Source of the DNA: Burkholderiaceae bacterium
GTDB taxonomy: Bacteria; Pseudomonadota; Gammaproteobacteria; Burkholderiales; Burkholderiaceae_C
Assembly (NCBI GenBank): GCA_031253795.1
Contig: JAIRVR010000065.1
Span: 1-54,427, forward strand
Direction of reading: 5' to 3'
Length of the DNA stretch: 54,427 nt
Every line of letters begins with the position of its first letter. The stretch's first letter is position 1. The translations under genes were made by a program, and so were the position numbers. This document shows, one piece after another, positions 36,844 through 44,846 of the stretch. Below the pieces are notes generated by a model, which saw only the letters and a list, made by a program, of their open reading frames with translations, ran no database searches and was not told the DNA's origin.

Positions 36844-38685
36844 TTGTTCGGTTTTTTTGAAAAAAGGGTGCCACCCTATCCCCTCGTAGAGCCCACGGTC
36901 CCGCCCAAGGGCTTTTTCGCTTTTGTCTGGGCCTGCACCCAGGGCATGCGCGGCTGGATTGCGCTGCTGACCCTGACCTCGGCCCTGCTGTCGGTCTACG
37001 AGGCTGCGCTGTTCGCCATCATGGGCCATGTGGTGGACTGGCTGTCGGCGACCTCGCCCACCGGCTTCTGGCAGGCCCAGCGCGGCACGGTCTGGGGCAT
37101 TGCGGCCATCCTGCTGTCCAGCGTGGCCCTGCTGGCCTTCCACACGGCCGTGATGCACCAGGTGCTGGCCATCAACTTCCCCATGCGGCTGCGCTGGGTG
37201 TTCCACCGGCTGATGCTGGGCCAGAGCATGTCCTTCTACGCGGACGAGTTCGCGGGCCGCATCACCACCAAGATCATGCAGACCGCACTGTCCGTGCGCG
37301 AAGTCATCTTCATGGTGGTCGATGTGCTGGTGGGCGTCAGCGTCTACATGATCGGCATCCTGATCCTGGCCGCCAGCTTCGAGTGGCGGCTGATGATTCC
37401 GTTCGCGCTGTGGCTGGCCGCCTATGTGGCGGCATGCTTTTACTTCGTGCCGCGCCTGGGCAAGATCGGCAAGGAGCAGGCCGATGCGCGCTCCATGATG
37501 ACGGGCCGCGTGACCGATGCGTACACCAATATCGCCACCGTCAAGCTCTTCGCCCACACGCGGCGCGAGGCCGAGTACGCGCGCAACGCCATGGAGGCCT
37601 TCAAGGCCACGGGCTATGCCCAGATGCGCCTGGTCAGCCAGTTCGAGATCGTCAACCACGTCATGATCACCCTGCTGCTGCTGGGCTCCACGGGCACGGC
37701 CCTGTACCTGTGGACGGGCGGACAGGCCAGCGCCGGCGTGGTGGCCGCGGTGATCGCCATGGCACTGCGCCTCATGGGCTACTCGCACTGGGTCATGTGG
37801 CAGATGACGGGCCTGTTCGAGAACGTGGGCACCATCCAGGACGGCATTCTCACGCTGACCAAGCCGCGCACCATCGTCGACGCGCCCGATGCCAGGCCGC
37901 TGCAGGTCACCCAGGGCGCCATCGCTTTCGAGGACCTGAGCTTTGCCTACAAGGACGGCGGCAAGCAGGTCATCGACCACCTGGACCTGCGCATACGGCC
38001 CGGCGAGCGCATCGGCCTGATCGGCCGCTCGGGCGCGGGCAAGTCCACCCTGGTCAACCTGCTGCTGCGCTTTCACGAAGCCCAGGGCGGCCGCATCACC
38101 ATCGACGGCCAGGACGTTCGCGCGGTGACCCAGGACAGCCTGCGCAGCGCCATCGGCATGGTGACCCAGGACACCTCGCTGCTGCACCGCTCCATGCGCG
38201 ACAACATCCTCTATGGCCGCCCCGACGCCACCGAACAGGACATGCTGGCTGCCGCGCAAAAGGCCGAGGCCTCCGAGTTCATCGCCACCCTGACCGATCT
38301 CAAGGGCCGCAACGGCTACGATGCCCAGGTGGGCGAACGCGGCGTCAAGCTGTCGGGCGGCCAGCGTCAGCGCGTGGCCATTGCGCGCGTCATGCTCAAG
38401 GATGCGCCCATCCTGCTGCTGGACGAGGCCACGAGCGCGCTGGACAGCGAGGTCGAGGCCGCCATCCAGCAAAGCCTGGACAGCCTCATGCACGGCAAGA
38501 CGGTGATCGCCATCGCCCACCGCCTGTCCACCATCGCCGCCATGGACCGGCTCATCGTCATGGACCAGGGCCACATCGTCGAGCAGGGCACGCACCAGCA
38601 GCTGCTGGAACTGGGCGGCATCTACGCCAAGCTCTGGGCCCACCAGAGCGGGGGGTTTCTCGCGGAGCCTGTGTACACGGCCTGA
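36844..38685 (+). CDS. ABC exporter (fused membrane and ATPase domains)
   Basis: This is a half-transporter of about 613 residues that would work as a homodimer in the inner membrane. Six membrane helices lie in about 20-320. The ATPase domain has Walker A GRSGAGKST (394-402), the signature LSGGQ (503-507) and Walker B ILLLDEATS (about 523-531), all intact. I place the start at the TTG at 36844, which has AAGGAG 10 bp upstream and gives (L)FGFFEKRVPPYP. An ATG at 36739 would add 35 residues of poor quality. It resembles multidrug or lipid-type exporters; the substrate is unknown. It converges with the GntR gene, with a TGCCG/CGGCA hairpin (38695-38720) between them. Confidence 0.9.
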   Translation: MFGFFEKRVPPYPLVEPTVPPKGFFAFVWACTQGMRGWIALLTLTSALLSVYEAALFAIMGHVVDWLSATSPTGFWQAQRGTVWGIAAILLSSVALLAFHTAVMHQVLAINFPMRLRWVFHRLMLGQSMSFYADEFAGRITTKIMQTALSVREVIFMVVDVLVGVSVYMIGILILAASFEWRLMIPFALWLAAYVAACFYFVPRLGKIGKEQADARSMMTGRVTDAYTNIATVKLFAHTRREAEYARNAMEAFKATGYAQMRLVSQFEIVNHVMITLLLLGSTGTALYLWTGGQASAGVVAAVIAMALRLMGYSHWVMWQMTGLFENVGTIQDGILTLTKPRTIVDAPDARPLQVTQGAIAFEDLSFAYKDGGKQVIDHLDLRIRPGERIGLIGRSGAGKSTLVNLLLRFHEAQGGRITIDGQDVRAVTQDSLRSAIGMVTQDTSLLHRSMRDNILYGRPDATEQDMLAAAQKAEASEFIATLTDLKGRNGYDAQVGERGVKLSGGQRQRVAIARVMLKDAPILLLDEATSALDSEVEAAIQQSLDSLMHGKTVIAIAHRLSTIAAMDRLIVMDQGHIVEQGTHQQLLELGGIYAKLWAHQSGGFLAEPVYTA

Positions 38686-38738
38686 GCGGCTGCGCTGCCG
38701 CGTGTTCCGGCACACGGCAGCACGCCCGGTCGAACCGG

Positions 38739-39485
38739 TCAGACACTCGCCAACTGGCGATCCAGTTGCATGTGCAGGGTATAGCGGCTGGCGGGATGCA
38801 GGGTCACGCTCAGGTCCATGAGCTCGCCATCGGTGTCCAGATAGCGGCGCACGATCTTCAGCGCCGCTGATCCGGCCGGGGCCTGCAGCTCTGCGGCCAG
38901 GGCTTCGGGCACCAGGGCCCCCACCACGGACTGCCGCACGCGGGCGATGCGCAGCCCGTACTGCTGCTCCAGCAGGCTGCTGACCAGCAGCTCGGGCGCT
39001 GCGCGCACACGCTCGGCCAGCTCGCGCGTGTCAAAGCGCTGCACGTCCACATAGACCACGGTCCAGGCGATCGGCAGGTGCGGTGCCGCGCCGTCGCGGC
39101 GCAGGCTGCAGATGGCCAGCCAGCGGCTGCCCGGCGGGCAATCCAGCTCCGCGGCCAGATCCTGGTCCAGTACCACTTCCTCGATGCGTCTCACCTCGCG
39201 CACATGGGTGGCGCCGAACTGCGCCAGGTCCTCCAGCGAACTCAGCGCCTGCCGGTAGTGGGCGTTGGCCGTGGCCGCCTCCACGCGCGTGCCCACTTTC
39301 TTGCGCCGCGACACCAGGCCCGACTGCTGCAGCTCGGAAATGGCCGCACGCACCGTGTGCCGGCTCACGCCATAGCGTTCGCACAGTTCCAGCTCGGTGG
39401 GCAACAGGCCGCCCACGGCGTATTCGCCCGAGGCAATGCGCTCGGACAGGTCGCGTGCCACCTGGGCATAGCGTGTCTCAGCCAT
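38739..39485 (-). CDS. GntR-family regulator (HutC/UTRA type)
   Basis: The product is 248 residues. The N-terminal winged helix-turn-helix (about 5-70) contains LPTELELCERYGVSRHTVRAAI. The C-terminal UTRA ligand domain (about 90-245) contains SLRRDGAAPHLPIAW and RRYLDTDGELMDLSVTLHP. It diverges from the lyase gene; the 97-bp gap carries the perfect palindrome ATGTACGTACAT. HutC-type regulators usually repress the neighbouring catabolic operon until its substrate or an early intermediate is present. It probably controls the lyase-Bug-fumarase unit and itself. Confidence 0.93.
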   Translation of the reverse strand: MAETRYAQVARDLSERIASGEYAVGGLLPTELELCERYGVSRHTVRAAISELQQSGLVSRRKKVGTRVEAATANAHYRQALSSLEDLAQFGATHVREVRRIEEVVLDQDLAAELDCPPGSRWLAICSLRRDGAAPHLPIAWTVVYVDVQRFDTRELAERVRAAPELLVSSLLEQQYGLRIARVRQSVVGALVPEALAAELQAPAGSAALKIVRRYLDTDGELMDLSVTLHPASRYTLHMQLDRQLASV

Positions 39486-39525
39486 GGGCGCAGCCCCTCC
39501 CCCCAGGCAAACCCGGATGTTCGTA

Positions 39526-39537
39526 ATGTACGTACAT
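39526..39537. promoter_or_regulatory. Perfect palindrome, predicted GntR operator
   Basis: ATGTACGTACAT is a perfect 12-bp palindrome. It contains the GT-N-AC type core expected for GntR/HutC sites. It lies 41 bp upstream of gntR and 45 bp upstream of the lyase gene, next to the AT-rich stretch (39536-39556) that is the likely promoter area. One protein bound here could block both transcripts. Confidence 0.6.
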
Positions 39538-39582
39538 AAATAAAAATAACTATATGTCCGAACTTAATCGCCAATCCATTCC

Positions 39583-40956
39583 ATGACCCTCCCGTTCTTC
39601 CCCTCCAGCACGGCCATCGACTCGCTGCTGTTCCGCGACGCCTTCGGCACACCTGCCATGCGCGCCATCTTCGCCGACCGGACCCTGGTGGGGCGCTACA
39701 TCGAGGTCGAAGTCGCGCTGGCGCGCGCCCAGGGCCGCTGCGGCGTGATTCCCGCGCAGGCAGCCGCCGAGATCGCCCGGCGCTGCCAACTGGACCAGCT
39801 GGACTTCGAGCTGCTGCGCAAGGAGACCGACATTGTCGGCTACCCCATCCTGCCGCTGGTGCACCAGCTGGTAAAGCAGTGCGGCGAAGCCGGGCGCTAC
39901 ATCCACTGGGGCGCGACCACACAGGACATCATGGATACGGCCACCGTGCTGCAGGTCCGCGACGCCCTGGACCTGGTGGAGTCCGACATCACCGCCCTGC
40001 GCACCATCCTGGCCGATCTGGCCGAGCGCCACCGCGACACACCCATGGCCGGCCGCACCCACCTGCAGCATGCCCTGCCCATCACCTTCGGCTACAAGGC
40101 CGCGATCTGGCTGGCCATGTTCGACCGCCATGCCCAGCGCCTGCGCGAGCTGCGCCCGCGCGTGCTGGTGGGCCAGTTCGCGGGCGCGGCGGGCACGCTG
40201 GCCTCGCTGGGCGGGCGTGGTCTCGAGGTGCAGCAGCTGCTGATGGAGGAACTGAACCTGGGCGTTCCCGCCACCACCTGGCATGTGGCGCGCGACGGCC
40301 TGGCCGAGGCCGTGAATTTCCTGGCCCTGGTCACGGGCTCCCTGGGCAAGATCGCCTATGACGTGATGCTGCTGTCCTCCACCGAGTTCGGCGAGGTCTT
40401 CGAGCCCTTCGTCACCGGCCGCGGCGCCAGCAGCACCATGCCGCAAAAGAGGAACGCCATCTCCAGCGAGCTGATGCTGGCCGCCTCCAAGGCCGTGCGC
40501 CAGCATGCAGGCCTGATGCTGGACGCCACGGTCCAGGACCTGGAGCGCGCCACCGGCCCCTGGCATGCCGAATGGGTGGCCCTGCCCGAGAGCTTCGTGC
40601 TCACGGCCGGCGCCCTGCATCAGGCGCGCTTCATGCTGGGCGGCCTCATCGTCGATGAAGCACGCATGGCCCGCAACCTGGACATGACCGACGGTCTGAT
40701 CGTGGCCGAGGCCGTGATGATGGGGCTGGCCCCGCACACGGGCCGCCAGCAGGCCCACGACATCGTCTACGCCGCCTGCCGCACGGTCAACACCGAGGGC
40801 GGCACCCTGGCCGATGCCCTCGCCCGCCTGCCCGAGGTCACGGCGCACTTCGACCGCGCCGCACTGGAGCGCCTGACCGACCCGCGCAACTACCTGGGCG
40901 AAGCCCCGCAGATGGTGGACCGGGCCATCGCGCTGTCGCGCGCCCACGGCCACTGA
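39583..40956 (+). CDS. Fumarase/aspartase-superfamily lyase (PcaB/PurB-like)
   Basis: This is a 457-residue enzyme of the superfamily that eliminates or cyclises carboxylates through a carbanion, often releasing fumarate. The signature loop is SSTMPQKRNAISSE. Other conserved regions are HWGATTQDIMDTA and GRTHLQHALPITFGYKAA, so all three superfamily regions are intact. It resembles 3-carboxy-cis,cis-muconate cycloisomerase and adenylosuccinate lyase relatives, but no other protocatechuate or purine gene is nearby. The context (GntR regulator, Bug receptor and fumarase) suggests a peripheral carboxylate pathway. The exact reaction is not known. Confidence 0.85.
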   Translation: MTLPFFPSSTAIDSLLFRDAFGTPAMRAIFADRTLVGRYIEVEVALARAQGRCGVIPAQAAAEIARRCQLDQLDFELLRKETDIVGYPILPLVHQLVKQCGEAGRYIHWGATTQDIMDTATVLQVRDALDLVESDITALRTILADLAERHRDTPMAGRTHLQHALPITFGYKAAIWLAMFDRHAQRLRELRPRVLVGQFAGAAGTLASLGGRGLEVQQLLMEELNLGVPATTWHVARDGLAEAVNFLALVTGSLGKIAYDVMLLSSTEFGEVFEPFVTGRGASSTMPQKRNAISSELMLAASKAVRQHAGLMLDATVQDLERATGPWHAEWVALPESFVLTAGALHQARFMLGGLIVDEARMARNLDMTDGLIVAEAVMMGLAPHTGRQQAHDIVYAACRTVNTEGGTLADALARLPEVTAHFDRAALERLTDPRNYLGEAPQMVDRAIALSRAHGH

Positions 40957-40996
40957 AGCCAGCCCTCGCAGAACACCACAACACAGGAGACAGACC

Positions 40997-41980
40997 ATGA
41001 CCATTCGCCTTCCCCGCCTGGCCTTCGCACTGGCCGCAATGACCCTGGCACTGGCCGCCCAGGCCCAGGGCGGCTATCCCGCCAAGCCCCTGACCTGGAT
41101 CGTGCCCTTCGCGGCCGGCGGTCCCACGGACGCCATGGCGCGCGATATCGCCCAGCGCACCAGCACCCAGCTCGGCCAGCAGATCATCATCGAGAACGTG
41201 CCCGGCGCGGGCGGCACCCTGGGTGCGGCCAAGGCGGCACGAGCCGTCCCCGATGGCTACAGCTTCCTCGTGGGCCACATGGGCTACATGGGCGCGGCGC
41301 CATCCCTGTACAAGAAGCTGGCCTACGACCCGGTCAAGGACTTCGAGGCCGTGTTCCGCTTTCCCGACACGCCCTTGGTGCTGCTGGTGGGCAAGAACTC
41401 GCCCTACAAAACGGCCGACGAGCTGGTGGCCTTCGGCAAGCGCAATCCGGGCCAGCTCAACTTCGGCAATGCGGGCGTGGGTTCGACCTCGCATCTGGTG
41501 GCCGCGCTGTTCGCCAGCCGGGCCCAGATCTCCATCACCCAGGTGGCCTACAAGGGCGCGGCGCCGGCCATGACGGACGTGATCTCGGGCCAGGTCGATG
41601 CCATGTTCGACCAGACCAATACCGCCCTGCCCCAGCTGGCCGGGGACCGCATCCGCGCCATCGCCCTGACTTCGGACCAGCCCATGGCCCAGTTCCCCGG
41701 CGCCGCGGCCCTGGGCCAGAAGCTGCTGCCCGGCTTCGAGGCGGCCACCTGGTACGGCATCTACGCCCCCCGGGGCACGCCGCGCGAGGTGGTGCAAAAG
41801 GTCTACCAGGCCTATACCAAGGCCCTGGCCGACAAGGCCTGGACCGACAAAATGGCCGCCCAGGGCATACGTCTGCTGCCTGCCGAGCAGTACGCACCCG
41901 AGGCCCTGGCGCGCCACACGGCGGCCGAGGTCGAGCGCTGGCGCAAGGTGGCGGCCGAGGCCAGGATCTCGCTGGATTGA
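40997..41980 (+). CDS. Bug-type (TctC-like) periplasmic solute receptor
   Basis: This is a periplasmic binding protein of the tripartite tricarboxylate transporter receptor family, 327 residues long. A Sec signal peptide (about 1-23, ending ALAAQAQ) is followed by the family start YPAKPLTWIVPFAAGGPTD and the GAGGTLGAAKAARAVPDGY segment. Such receptors bind carboxylates. No TctA/TctB membrane genes are nearby, so it must share a transporter encoded elsewhere or act as a sensor. It has a good ribosome site (AGGAGAC). It lies between the lyase and the fumarase genes, probably in one operon. Confidence 0.93.
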   Translation: MTIRLPRLAFALAAMTLALAAQAQGGYPAKPLTWIVPFAAGGPTDAMARDIAQRTSTQLGQQIIIENVPGAGGTLGAAKAARAVPDGYSFLVGHMGYMGAAPSLYKKLAYDPVKDFEAVFRFPDTPLVLLVGKNSPYKTADELVAFGKRNPGQLNFGNAGVGSTSHLVAALFASRAQISITQVAYKGAAPAMTDVISGQVDAMFDQTNTALPQLAGDRIRAIALTSDQPMAQFPGAAALGQKLLPGFEAATWYGIYAPRGTPREVVQKVYQAYTKALADKAWTDKMAAQGIRLLPAEQYAPEALARHTAAEVERWRKVAAEARISLD

Positions 41981-41985
41981 ACGCC

Positions 41986-43389
41986 ATGGCGCAGCACACA
42001 CGCACCGAGCACGATGCCTTCGGGCCCGTGGACATCCCGGCCGACCGCCTGTGGGGAGCCCAGACCCAGCGAGCGCTGGAGCTGTTCGCCATCGGCGAGG
42101 AACGCTTTCCCGAAGGTCTGTACCGCGCCTTCGGCGTGCAGAAAATGGCCGCGGCGCGTGCCAACCTGCGCCTGGGCGCGCTGGACGCGCAGCGTGCCCA
42201 GGCCATTGCGCAGGCAGCGGCCGAACTGCAGCAGGGCCTGCTGGGCGCGCACTTTCCGCTGACCATCTGGCAGACGGGATCCGGCACCCAGACCAATATG
42301 AATGCCAACGAGGTCATCGCCAACCGCGCCAACCAGCTGCTGGGCCATGGCCTGGGCACGCGCAGCCCCGTCCACCCCAACGACCATGTCAATGCCTCGC
42401 AGTCGTCCAACGACAGCTTTCCCACGGTCATGCACCTGGCCACGGCGCTGGAGTTGCGCGACCACCTGCTGCCCGCCCTGGCCCTGCTGCGCCAGCGCCT
42501 GGACGAACGGGCACGGGCCTTCGCGGACGTGCTCAAGATCGCGCGCACGCACTTGATGGATGCCGTGCCCATGACGCTGGGCCAGGGCTTCGAGGCCTTT
42601 GCCCACCAGATCGGCCATGGCATGGACCGGCTGCGCGCCACCGAACCCCGGCTATGGAGCCTGCCCCAGGGCGGCACGGCCGCGGGCACGGGCCTGAACG
42701 CACCGGCCGGCTTCGACCAGGCCTTTTGCGAGGAAGTGCGCGCGCTCACGGGCCTGGCTGTCACGCCCAATCCCTGCAAGTTCGAGGGCATGGGCGCGCA
42801 CGATGCCCTGATCGAGGTCTCGGGCGCGCTCAACGTGGTCGCAGGCTCGCTGGCCAAGATCGCCAACGACATCCGGCTGCTGGGCTCGGGTCCGCGCTGC
42901 GGCCTGGGCGAGCTGCGATTTCCCGACGACGGACTCAGCTCATCCATCATGCCCGGCAAACGCAACCCCACCGTGGCCGAGGTCCTGGTCCAGGCCGCCT
43001 ACCAGGCCATGGGCCACCATCTGACGGTGACACTGGCGGGCTCGGCCGGGCATTTCGAACTCAACGTGGCCAAGCCCGTGCTCATCCACCACCTGCTGCG
43101 CGCCATGCGCGCCCTGGCCGACGCCGTGCGCGTATTCGCCGACCGCCTGGTGGCCGGCCTGCAGGCCGACGGTGAGCGCCTGGCGCGCCAGGTCGGGCAT
43201 TCGCTGTTGCAGGCCACGGCGCTGAATCCCGTGCTGGGCTACGACGCCGTGGCGCGCATCACGCGCGAGGCCATGGCGCGCGACATCGGCCCGCGTGAAG
43301 CCGCCGTGGACCTGGGCCTGCTCACGGCCCAGGAGTATGACCGGCTGGTGGACCTGCGCGCCATGGCGGGCCGGATTTCACCCCTCTGA
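41986..43389 (+). CDS. fumC: Class II fumarate hydratase
   Basis: This would interconvert fumarate and malate in the cytoplasm without an iron-sulfur cluster. It has 467 residues from the ATG at 41986; a TTG at 41977 is possible. Conserved regions are TGSGTQTNMNANEVIANRA, the HPNDHVNASQSSNDSFPT segment and the signature SSSIMPGKRNPT, all intact. It is 5 bp after the Bug gene, so it belongs to the GntR-controlled unit. In that unit it would feed fumarate released by the lyase into the citric acid cycle. It may be an extra copy beside a housekeeping fumarase. Confidence 0.93.
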   Translation: MAQHTRTEHDAFGPVDIPADRLWGAQTQRALELFAIGEERFPEGLYRAFGVQKMAAARANLRLGALDAQRAQAIAQAAAELQQGLLGAHFPLTIWQTGSGTQTNMNANEVIANRANQLLGHGLGTRSPVHPNDHVNASQSSNDSFPTVMHLATALELRDHLLPALALLRQRLDERARAFADVLKIARTHLMDAVPMTLGQGFEAFAHQIGHGMDRLRATEPRLWSLPQGGTAAGTGLNAPAGFDQAFCEEVRALTGLAVTPNPCKFEGMGAHDALIEVSGALNVVAGSLAKIANDIRLLGSGPRCGLGELRFPDDGLSSSIMPGKRNPTVAEVLVQAAYQAMGHHLTVTLAGSAGHFELNVAKPVLIHHLLRAMRALADAVRVFADRLVAGLQADGERLARQVGHSLLQATALNPVLGYDAVARITREAMARDIGPREAAVDLGLLTAQEYDRLVDLRAMAGRISPL

Positions 43390-43404
43390 AGAAGGCGGGA
43401 CTCC

Positions 43405-43531
43405 ATCGAGAGCAGGCAGCACAGAAACTTGGCGCGGCCGAGAACGAGGGACACCAAGCAAGGGCCGCCCCGCAGCGAGGGTGCCGCCCCCTCGGGGGCT
43501 CCGTGCAACGGGAAGCGGCGCAGCCGCTCAG
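43405..43531. repeat. Probable intergenic repeat element
   Basis: The convergent gap after fumC (43390-43537) contains a GC-rich, hairpin-rich stretch. It has GCCCCCTCGGGGGC (about 43485-43498), the stem AGCGGC-GCA-GCCGCT (about 43515-43529) and a GGGACACCAAGCAAGGGCCG segment. Its style resembles short elements scattered between genes in Comamonadaceae. Only one copy lies in this window, so repetition is inferred from memory of such elements and not shown here. Confidence 0.4.
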
Positions 43532-43537
43532 GCGGTG

Positions 43538-44491
43538 CTAATCCTCCAGGCCGATGTTCTGCACGATCTTCTTTTCGTCCTCGAAGGCCTTCTTCGCGAA
43601 CGCCGCGTAGTCCTGGCTGCCGCGGAACTGCGTGCGCACGCCGTAGTTGCCCACCACCTGGCGGAAGGCCGCTTCGTCCATGGCGGCATGGATGGCAGTC
43701 TCCAGCCTGCGGACGATCTCGGGCGGCAGGCCGCGCGGGCCGGCCACGCCCAGGGGCGACGGCACGTCGAAGGCATAGCCGGCCTCGCGCATGGTCGGCA
43801 CGTTGGCAAAGGCCTCGGGCCGTGTTTCCGAGGCCGATGCCAGGGCCCGCAGCTTGCCCGAGCTCAGATAGGGCAGGACGGTGTTGGCGAACACGCCGGA
43901 CTTGAGATGGCCCGCCATCAGCGCATTGAGCGCCTCGGCATCGCCCTTGAAGGGCGCATGCGTGAAGCGCGCCCCCGTGGCCTGCTCCAGCAGGGCCATG
44001 ACCACATGGTTGGCCGTGAACTTGCCCGGTGTCCCGTAATCCACGGCGCCCGGGTTCTTTTTCGCGAACTCGACCAGGTCCTGCACGGTCTTGAACGGCG
44101 AGTCCTGCGGGACCGCCAGCACGAAGTCATAGGTCATGTAGGTGGCGATGTAGCTCAGATCGCGCACCGGGTCGTACTGCACCTTCTGGATATGGGGCTG
44201 GCGGAAGATGCTCACGGGCGACAGGGTCAGGCGGTAGCCGTCGGGCCGGGCATTGCGCATTTCCACCACGCCCATGGATGCGCCCGCGCCGGGCTTGTTC
44301 TCGACCACCACCGACTGGCCCAGCTGCCTGGCCATGCCCTGGGCCAGGGCACGCGCCACCACATCGGTCACGCCGCCCGCGCCATAGGGAACGATGAGGC
44401 TGATGGGGCGGGCGGGATAACCGTCCTGGGCCCAGGCACCCGCGGGCAGAGCCGAAGCCCCCAACCATGCGCCAAACTCGCGTCGCTTCAT
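43538..44491 (-). CDS. Bug-type (TctC-like) periplasmic solute receptor
   Basis: The product is 317 residues from the ATG at 44491; the frame is open another 27 codons without support. The N-terminus MKRREFGAWLGASALPAGAWA is an export signal with a twin arginine, so Tat export is possible. It is followed by YPARPISLIVPYGAGGVTD and ENKPGAGASMG, typical of the family. No other transport or catabolic gene is directly attached, so it is an orphan receptor. The ligand is probably a carboxylate. It lies between fumC (convergent) and the gamma-glutamyltransferase gene (same strand). Confidence 0.92.
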   Translation of the reverse strand: MKRREFGAWLGASALPAGAWAQDGYPARPISLIVPYGAGGVTDVVARALAQGMARQLGQSVVVENKPGAGASMGVVEMRNARPDGYRLTLSPVSIFRQPHIQKVQYDPVRDLSYIATYMTYDFVLAVPQDSPFKTVQDLVEFAKKNPGAVDYGTPGKFTANHVVMALLEQATGARFTHAPFKGDAEALNALMAGHLKSGVFANTVLPYLSSGKLRALASASETRPEAFANVPTMREAGYAFDVPSPLGVAGPRGLPPEIVRRLETAIHAAMDEAAFRQVVGNYGVRTQFRGSQDYAAFAKKAFEDEKKIVQNIGLED

Positions 44492-44846
44492 GCTGTCACT
44501 CCCGGCCTGCCGGCCTCCATATGGAACATGGAGACACTTTAGGCAGCCGGCACGCGGTGGCGCAGCGGGCAAGCCCTGGAGCGGGGCGCTTTTGGGGAAA
44601 ACGCGGAACGGCCCTGAAGCGCCTTCAAATTGATAGCAAAAAAGGACCTACTGAAAACGACTTCCCAGGCCTCCCCAGGGCCAGGCAGCGGCACCTCACG
44701 ATCAGGCCATGTCCTTGATGCGACAGGCCCCGTCCACCGCGCACGACCCGGTGCCCGGGACCTCGGGTCGGTATGGCCGAAAAAAAGCCGCCGGCATCGC
44801 TGCCGGCGGCCTGGCCTGCCAGGCCCCGGGGGGGCCTGCACTGGCG
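44492..44846. other. 355-bp intergenic region between ggt-type and Bug genes
   Basis: It holds the terminator of the gamma-glutamyltransferase gene (44780-44810). Near the Bug gene is a short inverted repeat, CTCCAT / ATGGAG (about 44515-44533), which could be an operator. The short AT-rich stretch AAATTGATAGC (about 44628-44638) may be the remnant of an intergenic element. No gene is seen. Confidence 0.6.
44780..44810 (-). terminator. Intrinsic terminator of the gamma-glutamyltransferase gene
   Basis: The 10-bp stem GCCGCCGGCA (44787-44796) and TGCCGGCGGC (44801-44810) has a 4-base loop and is followed on the minus strand by seven T residues (44786-44780). It is 36 bp after the stop codon. 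Confidence 0.92.
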
